A stretch of DNA of 64,000 nucleotides, taken from contig NZ_JAAKZY010000001.1 in the NCBI RefSeq assembly GCF_011045015.1, positions 98,878 to 162,877 on the forward strand. The letters are read 5' to 3'. Positions 59,446 through 64,000 of this stretch are shown here, piece by piece (positions within the stretch are counted from its first letter, which is position 1; each line of letters begins with the position of its first letter). This stretch comes from Streptomyces scabichelini. Lineage in GTDB: Bacteria > Actinomycetota > Actinomycetes > Streptomycetales > Streptomycetaceae. Made by a program: the position numbers and the translations under genes. The notes below the pieces were generated by a model. That model searched no databases, was not told the origin of the DNA, and saw only the letters and a program-made list of their open reading frames with translations.

Positions 59446-59463
59446 CGTTGATATCAGCGTCAA
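59442..59463. promoter_or_regulatory. 22-bp near-perfect palindrome before the acyl-CoA carboxylase gene
   Basis: Outer arms TTGACG and CGTCAA, inner core GATATC, with only the bases between them imperfect (20 of 22 symmetric). It starts at the stop codon of the HAD gene and ends 42 bp before the carboxylase ATG. A MerR- or TetR-type repressor site is the likely role. Confidence 0.7.
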
Positions 59464-59504
59464 TGAGCATGGCGGGACCGACCGCCACGCCCCGGAGGCG
59501 CTCC

Positions 59505-62500
59505 ATGGGTTCTGCCGCCGTGCTCGTCGCCAACCGCGGGGAGATCGCCGTACGCATCCTGCGCGCCACCGCCGAGGCCGGGCTGCGGACGGTCGCGGTG
59601 TACGCGGAGGGCGACGACCCGCATGTCCAACTGGCCGACGAAGCCGTGGCGTTGAAGGGTTCGGGCTATCTGGACGCCGACGCCCTGCTGGCCGCCGCTC
59701 ACGACACGGGCTGCGAGTTCCTGCACCCCGGCTACGGGTTCTTGAGCGAGTCCTCCGCCTTCGCCCAGCAGTGTGCCGAGTCCGGGATCACCTTCGTCGG
59801 GCCGTCGCCCGAAGTCCTCGCTCTCTTCGGGGACAAGGGACGCACACGGGAACTGGCCCTCCTGGTGGGGGTGCCGGTTCTCCCGGGGACGCGGCGTGCC
59901 ACGAACCTTGAGGAGGCTCGGGACTTCCTGACAGGCGGGCCCATGATGCTCAAGGCCATCAGCGGTGGCGGCGGCCGTGGCATGCGGGTCGTCCGCTCAC
60001 CCGACGAGCTCGACGAGGCCTGGGAGCGGTGCCGTTCGGAAGCCCGACAGAGCTTCGGCCGGGAAGAGTTGTACGTCGAGCGGCTGCTGGAGGGGGCCCG
60101 GCACATCGAGGTGCAGGTCGTCGGGGACGGGACGGGGGCCGTCACACACCTGTGGGAGCGTGACTGCACCGCCCAGCGTCGTCACCAGAAGCTGATCGAG
60201 ATCGCTCCGGCGCCCGAACTGCCGGCCGGCGTCAGGGAGATGCTCCTGGACAGCGCCCTGCGGATGGCGCGCGCCACCCACTCCTCGGGACTTGGCTTCT
60301 ACTCGGGGCTCGGCACCTTCGAATTCCTCGTCCAGGGCGAGGAGTTCCACTTCATCGAGGCCAATCCGCGGCTTCAGGTCGAGCACACGGTCACCGAGGA
60401 GGTGACGGGCGTCGACCTGGTCGCCGTACAACTGCGGCTGGCGGCGGGCGAGTCGCTGGAGGAACTGGGCCTGGCAGGACCGCCCCCGCCGCCGCGCGGA
60501 TTCGCCGTGCAGGCGCGCGTCAACGCCGAGGTCGCCGCGGCCGACGGGACGGTGCGGCCGTCGGCCGGGCGGCTCACGCGCTTCGACGTGCCCACCGGTC
60601 CTGGCGTCCGCGTCGACACGGCGGCCCGCGCAGGCGTCGAAATCGGCGTGCGCTACGACTCGTTGCTCGCGAAGGTGATCGCCCACGTGCCGCACGACAG
60701 CGTGACCGCGGCCTGCGAACGGGCCCGGCGAGCGCTCGGCGAGTTCAGGGTCGAGGGCGTCGGGACCGGGATTCCCCTGCTGCGGGAAGTTCTCGCACAG
60801 CCGGGATTCTGGGCCCTTGCGGGCCTGGTCGAGGAGCATCTGGCGGACTCCCCGGTTGTCTTGGAGCCTGCCCTCGACGGCATGGTGACCGCGCCCATGA
60901 GCGGCACGGTCGTCTCCGTCGACGTCTCCCCCGGTGAACCGGTCCGGGCCGGGCAGCAGTTGCTGGTTCTGGAGGCCATGAAGATGGAGCACGTCGTGCG
61001 CGCGCCGGGCTCCGGGGTCGTACGGGCCGTGCGGGCGCGCGTGGGCGACACCGTCGCCGAGGGGCAGTTCCTGGTGGCCGTGGACGGGATGACGGACTCA
61101 CCGGCCCTCGACCACACCGAGTCGGTGGACCTCGACGAGATCCGGCCCGACCTGGCCGAAGCCCTGCGCCGGCACGCGTTCGGCCTTGACGAGCACCGTC
61201 CCGAGGCGGTCGCGCGACGCCACGGCAGCGGACGCCGCACCGCACGCGAGAACATCCAGGACCTGTGCGACGAGGGCACGTTCACCGAGTTCGGGGCGCT
61301 CGCGATCGCCGCCCAGCGGCAGCGGCGGTCGCTGGACGACCTGATCCGCTCGACTCCGGCCGACGGGATGGTGACCGGCACCGGGCACGTGAACGGCGAG
61401 CCGTGCGTGGCGATGTCGTACGACTACACCGTCCTCGCCGGCACCCAGGGCCTGCAGAACCACCGCAAGACCGACCGCATGCTGCACCTCGCCGAGGAAC
61501 GGCGGCTGCCGGTGGTGCTGTTCGCGGAGGGCGGTGGCGGTCGGCCGGGAGACACGGACACGACCTCGATCGCCGGGCTCGACGTGACCACGTTCCACCA
61601 GATGGGAAAGCTCAGCGGCCTGGTGCCGCTGGTCGGTATCGCGTCCGGCCGGTGCTTCGCGGGCAACGCCGCACTGCTCGGCTGCTGCGACGTCGTGATC
61701 GCCACGCCGGAGGCGACCATCGGCATGGGCGGGCCCGCGATGATCGAGGGCGGCGGACTCGGGGCGTACCGGCCGGAGGACGTCGGCCCGCTGTCCGTCC
61801 AGGTGCCGAACGGAGTCGTGGACATCGCGGTCTCGGACGAGGCGGACGCCGTGCGGGTGGCGCGTCAGTACCTCTCGTACTTCCAGGGCCCGCAGGACAG
61901 TTGGACGGAACCGGACCGGCGGCTGCTGCGGCACGCCGTCCCGGAGAACCGGCGGCGGGCCTACGACATGCGTGCGGCCGTCGAAGGGCTGGCGGACACC
62001 GGATCGGTTCTCGAACTGCGGCGGGAGTTCGGCATCGGCATCCTGACGACGCTGATCCGCATCCAGGGCCGGCCGATGGGCCTCGTCGCCAGCAATCCGG
62101 CGCACCTGGGCGGCGCGATCGACCGCGACGCGGCCGACAAGACGGCACGCTTCCTGCAACTGTGTGACGCCTTCGGGCTCCCGGTCGTCTCACTCTGTGA
62201 CACACCGGGTTTCATGGTGGGCCCGGACGCCGAACGGACCGCCACGGTACGGCACTTCGCCCGCCTCTTCGTGACGGGCGCGAATCTCCGCGTCCCCCTG
62301 GTGAGTCTGGTGCTCAGGAAGGCGTACGGTCTCGGCGCGATGGCCATGATGGGCGGCTCGACGCGCGCCCCGCTGGCCACTGCCGCCTGGCCGAGCGGTG
62401 AGTTCGGCGGTATGGGCCTGGAGGGCGCGGTCCGGCTCGGCTACCGCAAGGAACTCGAGGCGATCGCCGATCCGCAGGCCCGCGCGCGTGCCTTCGAGGA

Positions 62501-62675
62501 GCGCGTCGCCGAACTGTACGAGCACGGCAAGGCGGTGAACGCCGCGGCCGCCCTGGAGATCGACGCGGTGATCGATCCGGCGGACTCCCGGGGGTGGATC
62601 CTGTCGGCGCTGGACGGGCACGGGGAGATGCCGCCGCGGGAGGGGGCGGGGCGCTCGTTCGTCGACACCTGGTGA
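59505..62675 (+). CDS. Single-chain acyl-CoA carboxylase (BC-BCCP-CT fusion)
   Basis: 1056 residues from ATG 59505 (GGAGG 7 nt upstream). Biotin carboxylase about 1-450 ('VLVANRGEIAVRILRAT', 'FLHPGYGFLSES', 'KAISGGGGRGMRVV', 'EANPRLQVEHTVTEEVTG'); biotin carrier about 470-545 with Lys493 in 'LEAMKMEHV'; carboxyltransferase about 565-1050 ('VAMSYDYTVLAGTQGLQNHRKTDRM', 'GGGGRPGDTDTTSIAGLDV', 'CFAGNAALLGCCDVVIA', 'LCDTPGFMVGPDAE'). Streptomyces usually uses separate AccA/PccB-type chains; a one-chain form resembles the long-chain acyl-CoA carboxylases described from mycobacteria. The acyl substrate is unknown. Confidence 0.95.
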   Translation: MGSAAVLVANRGEIAVRILRATAEAGLRTVAVYAEGDDPHVQLADEAVALKGSGYLDADALLAAAHDTGCEFLHPGYGFLSESSAFAQQCAESGITFVGPSPEVLALFGDKGRTRELALLVGVPVLPGTRRATNLEEARDFLTGGPMMLKAISGGGGRGMRVVRSPDELDEAWERCRSEARQSFGREELYVERLLEGARHIEVQVVGDGTGAVTHLWERDCTAQRRHQKLIEIAPAPELPAGVREMLLDSALRMARATHSSGLGFYSGLGTFEFLVQGEEFHFIEANPRLQVEHTVTEEVTGVDLVAVQLRLAAGESLEELGLAGPPPPPRGFAVQARVNAEVAAADGTVRPSAGRLTRFDVPTGPGVRVDTAARAGVEIGVRYDSLLAKVIAHVPHDSVTAACERARRALGEFRVEGVGTGIPLLREVLAQPGFWALAGLVEEHLADSPVVLEPALDGMVTAPMSGTVVSVDVSPGEPVRAGQQLLVLEAMKMEHVVRAPGSGVVRAVRARVGDTVAEGQFLVAVDGMTDSPALDHTESVDLDEIRPDLAEALRRHAFGLDEHRPEAVARRHGSGRRTARENIQDLCDEGTFTEFGALAIAAQRQRRSLDDLIRSTPADGMVTGTGHVNGEPCVAMSYDYTVLAGTQGLQNHRKTDRMLHLAEERRLPVVLFAEGGGGRPGDTDTTSIAGLDVTTFHQMGKLSGLVPLVGIASGRCFAGNAALLGCCDVVIATPEATIGMGGPAMIEGGGLGAYRPEDVGPLSVQVPNGVVDIAVSDEADAVRVARQYLSYFQGPQDSWTEPDRRLLRHAVPENRRRAYDMRAAVEGLADTGSVLELRREFGIGILTTLIRIQGRPMGLVASNPAHLGGAIDRDAADKTARFLQLCDAFGLPVVSLCDTPGFMVGPDAERTATVRHFARLFVTGANLRVPLVSLVLRKAYGLGAMAMMGGSTRAPLATAAWPSGEFGGMGLEGAVRLGYRKELEAIADPQARARAFEERVAELYEHGKAVNAAAALEIDAVIDPADSRGWILSALDGHGEMPPREGAGRSFVDTW

Positions 62676-62697
62676 GCGGGGTGGCGGGACCGGTGTC

Positions 62698-63888
62698 TCA
62701 GGGCTGGAAGAGGATCTTCACCGCTTCCTCTTGCTTGCGCTGGAAGATCTCGTACGCGTGCGGCGCCTCCTCGAGCGGAAGCCGGTGGCTGGCGAAGCCG
62801 TCGACGCCGAGCGCGTCCTCGTCGGTGAGCAGCGGCAGGATGTCGTCGACCCAGCGCCGTACGTTCGCCTGGCCCATCCGCAGCTGGATCTGCTTGTCGA
62901 ACATCGTCATCAGCGGCAGTGGCGAGGCCATGCCGCCGTAGACACCGCTCAGCGAGATCGTGCCGCCGCGCCGCACCAGCTCGATGGCGGTGAGGAGCGC
63001 GGCCAGCCGGTCGGTGCCGGCCCGCTCGGCGAGCCGGGCGGCCCAGGCGCGGGGCAGCATCGAGGACATCTGCTGGGCGGTCCGCCCGACGGGGCTGCCG
63101 TGGGCCTCGGTTCCCACGGCGTCGATCACGGCGTCGGGGCCACGACCGCCGGTCCGGTCGCGTATCTCCTCGACGAGTTCCTTCCGCCCCTCGTACCGCC
63201 GCAGGTCGTACGTCTCCACGCCCCGCTCGCGCGCCCGGCGCAGCCGCTCCGAGACCAGGTCGACGCCGATGACGACCTCGGCCCGCTGGAGCCGGGCGAT
63301 CCGGCAGCACATGTCGCCGATCGGCCCGAGACCGAGGACGGCGACGGAACCGCCGGGCGGGATGTCGGCGTACTGCACGGCCTGCCAGGCCGTCGGCAGT
63401 ACGTCGGAGAGATAGACGTAACGGTCGTCCGACGGCCCTTCCGGTACCTTGATCGGCCCGAACTGGGCCTGCGGAACCCGCAGATACTCGGCCTGGGCGC
63501 CCGGCACGCCGCCGTAGAGCCTGGTGTAGCCGAACAGCGCCGCGCCCATGCCCGAGTCGTGCACCTGGGTGGTCTCGCACTGCGTCGGCAGCCCCGCGCC
63601 GCACATCCAGCAGTGCCCGCAGGCGATCTGGAAGGGTACGACCACCCGGTCGCCGGGCTTCAGCTCGGTCACCCCGGAGCCGGTCTCCTCGACCACGCCG
63701 ATGGGCTCGTGCCCGAGGATGTCCCCCGGGGTCATGAACGGGGTGAGCACCTCGTACAGATGCAGGTCGGAACCGCAGAGCCCGCTGGAGGTGATGCGTA
63801 CGATCGCGTCCGTCGGTTCCTCGATCACCGGATCGGGTACGGTCTCCACCCGCACCTCGCGCTTGCCCTGCCAGGTCACGGCCCTCAT
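62698..63888 (-). CDS. Zinc-dependent alcohol dehydrogenase
   Basis: 396 residues, GAAGGGAG 7 nt before the ATG. MDR family: catalytic zinc 'GLCGSDLHLYE' and 'ILGHEPIGVVEE', structural-zinc loop 'CGHCWMCGAGLPTQC', Rossmann 'VAVLGLGPIGDMCCRIA'. The long loop 'MGAALFGYTRLYGGVPGAQAEYLRVPQA' (in pieces) resembles formaldehyde-dehydrogenase-like members. The start ATG overlaps a preceding stop (ATGA), so it is translated after the gene cut by the window end. Confidence 0.92.
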   Translation of the reverse strand: MRAVTWQGKREVRVETVPDPVIEEPTDAIVRITSSGLCGSDLHLYEVLTPFMTPGDILGHEPIGVVEETGSGVTELKPGDRVVVPFQIACGHCWMCGAGLPTQCETTQVHDSGMGAALFGYTRLYGGVPGAQAEYLRVPQAQFGPIKVPEGPSDDRYVYLSDVLPTAWQAVQYADIPPGGSVAVLGLGPIGDMCCRIARLQRAEVVIGVDLVSERLRRARERGVETYDLRRYEGRKELVEEIRDRTGGRGPDAVIDAVGTEAHGSPVGRTAQQMSSMLPRAWAARLAERAGTDRLAALLTAIELVRRGGTISLSGVYGGMASPLPLMTMFDKQIQLRMGQANVRRWVDDILPLLTDEDALGVDGFASHRLPLEEAPHAYEIFQRKQEEAVKILFQP

Positions 63889-64000
63889 CGTGCGCTCCCT
63901 TCGCCGCTGCTCGTCGTCGGCTCGTCCGTCGTCGGCTGCTCGTCGTTGCCGGAGGCGCTCGCCGAGTACCCGGGTTCGGGACGCTCACCCGCCCGCCCGC
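63885..64000 (-). CDS. C-terminal tail of an upstream gene cut by the window end
   Basis: The frame ending at TGA 63887-63885 reads '...GERPEPGYSASASGNDEQP' and an acidic Thr/Ser-rich tail, open to the window edge. The ATGA overlap with the alcohol dehydrogenase start supports a real coupled gene. Such acidic tails end SRPBCC-type proteins that often precede this dehydrogenase, but nothing in view proves it. Confidence 0.45.
   Translation of the reverse strand, partial: GRAGERPEPGYSASASGNDEQPTTDEPTTSSGEGSAR

Noticed and set aside
31381..63888. A biosynthetic gene cluster around the NOS or carboxylase genes
   Set aside because: No synthase, adenylation domain, P450 or other tailoring enzyme set lies nearby; the neighbours are unrelated single genes and small operons.
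62441..63988. 515-codon minus-strand frame over the alcohol dehydrogenase
   Set aside because: Out-of-frame shadow of the dehydrogenase that also runs antisense into the carboxylase gene.
1..64000. tRNA, rRNA, CRISPR array or intact insertion sequence
   Set aside because: I looked for cloverleaf-like blocks, CCA ends, regularly spaced repeats and complete transposases and saw none; only two transposase fragments are present.

Overview
The window is very GC-rich actinobacterial DNA and almost certainly comes from a Streptomyces chromosome. Signs are GTG/TTG starts, GGAGG-type ribosome sites, F420-type (LLM) oxidoreductases, DUF6479, DUF5134 and DUF6421 proteins, a tryptophan/proline-rich Ser/Thr kinase, leaderless-looking promoters, rare TTA (bldA-type) codons, and three copies of a GC-rich intergenic repeat that I recognise from Streptomyces. 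I saw no rRNA, tRNA, CRISPR array, intact insertion sequence or biosynthetic megasynthase. It reads as core/arm-transition chromosome with one small scar of mobile DNA.

Layout. 1-5.9 kb: end of a LacI regulator with a downstream small protein, a membrane Ser/Thr kinase, an HpcH-type aldolase-like protein and a secreted endo/exonuclease/phosphatase-fold protein. 6-9.4 kb: electron-transfer flavoprotein operon etfBA, a flavin reductase behind a Cys-containing leader peptide, and a thioredoxin whose N-terminus is displaced by a 22-bp tandem duplication. 9.4-17.6 kb: acyltransferase, transglutaminase-like protein, DUF2975/HTH pair, a DUF6421-SDR-threonine aldolase operon, a glycerophosphodiesterase, GNAT and VOC proteins. 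17.6-23.9 kb: F420 oxidoreductase, a His-rich membrane protein coupled to a beta-propeller, topoisomerase IB, small basic and DUF6479 proteins, Ppx/GppA phosphatase. 23.9-26.3 kb: two decayed transposase fragments around a TTA-containing serine hydrolase, followed by a TTA-containing LLM oxidoreductase.

27.4-35.7 kb: GNAT and VOC proteins, then a complete minus-strand sugar unit (LacI regulator, lipoprotein binding protein, two permeases, GH31 glycosidase) with the same 16-bp palindrome lying inside the first codons of both lacI and the binding-protein gene. 35.7-42 kb: FUSC-MarR operon, DUF5134, M56 peptidase, PAP2, HAD and TetR. 42-49 kb: two divergent exported proteins that both carry a TTA codon at their start, an adrenodoxin-type ferredoxin reductase, a xanthine/uracil permease, and an ArsR/old-yellow-enzyme divergent pair with repeated operators. 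49-64 kb: Rv1733c-like protein, BNR propeller, uracil-DNA glycosylase (with TTA codon) coupled to a BadF/NAGK-type kinase, CbiX-like protein, lactonase, a bacterial nitric oxide synthase, a second FUSC protein, Lrp, HAD, a single-chain acyl-CoA carboxylase and a zinc alcohol dehydrogenase.

Themes. Flavin/redox enzymes are unusually dense (EtfBA, two flavin reductases, two LLM enzymes, OYE, FNR, NOS). Five genes carry TTA codons and so may depend on bldA. Most strikingly, short tandem repeats straddle or abut stop codons at eight places in the window, and the dispersed repeat supplies the stop codon of two further genes.
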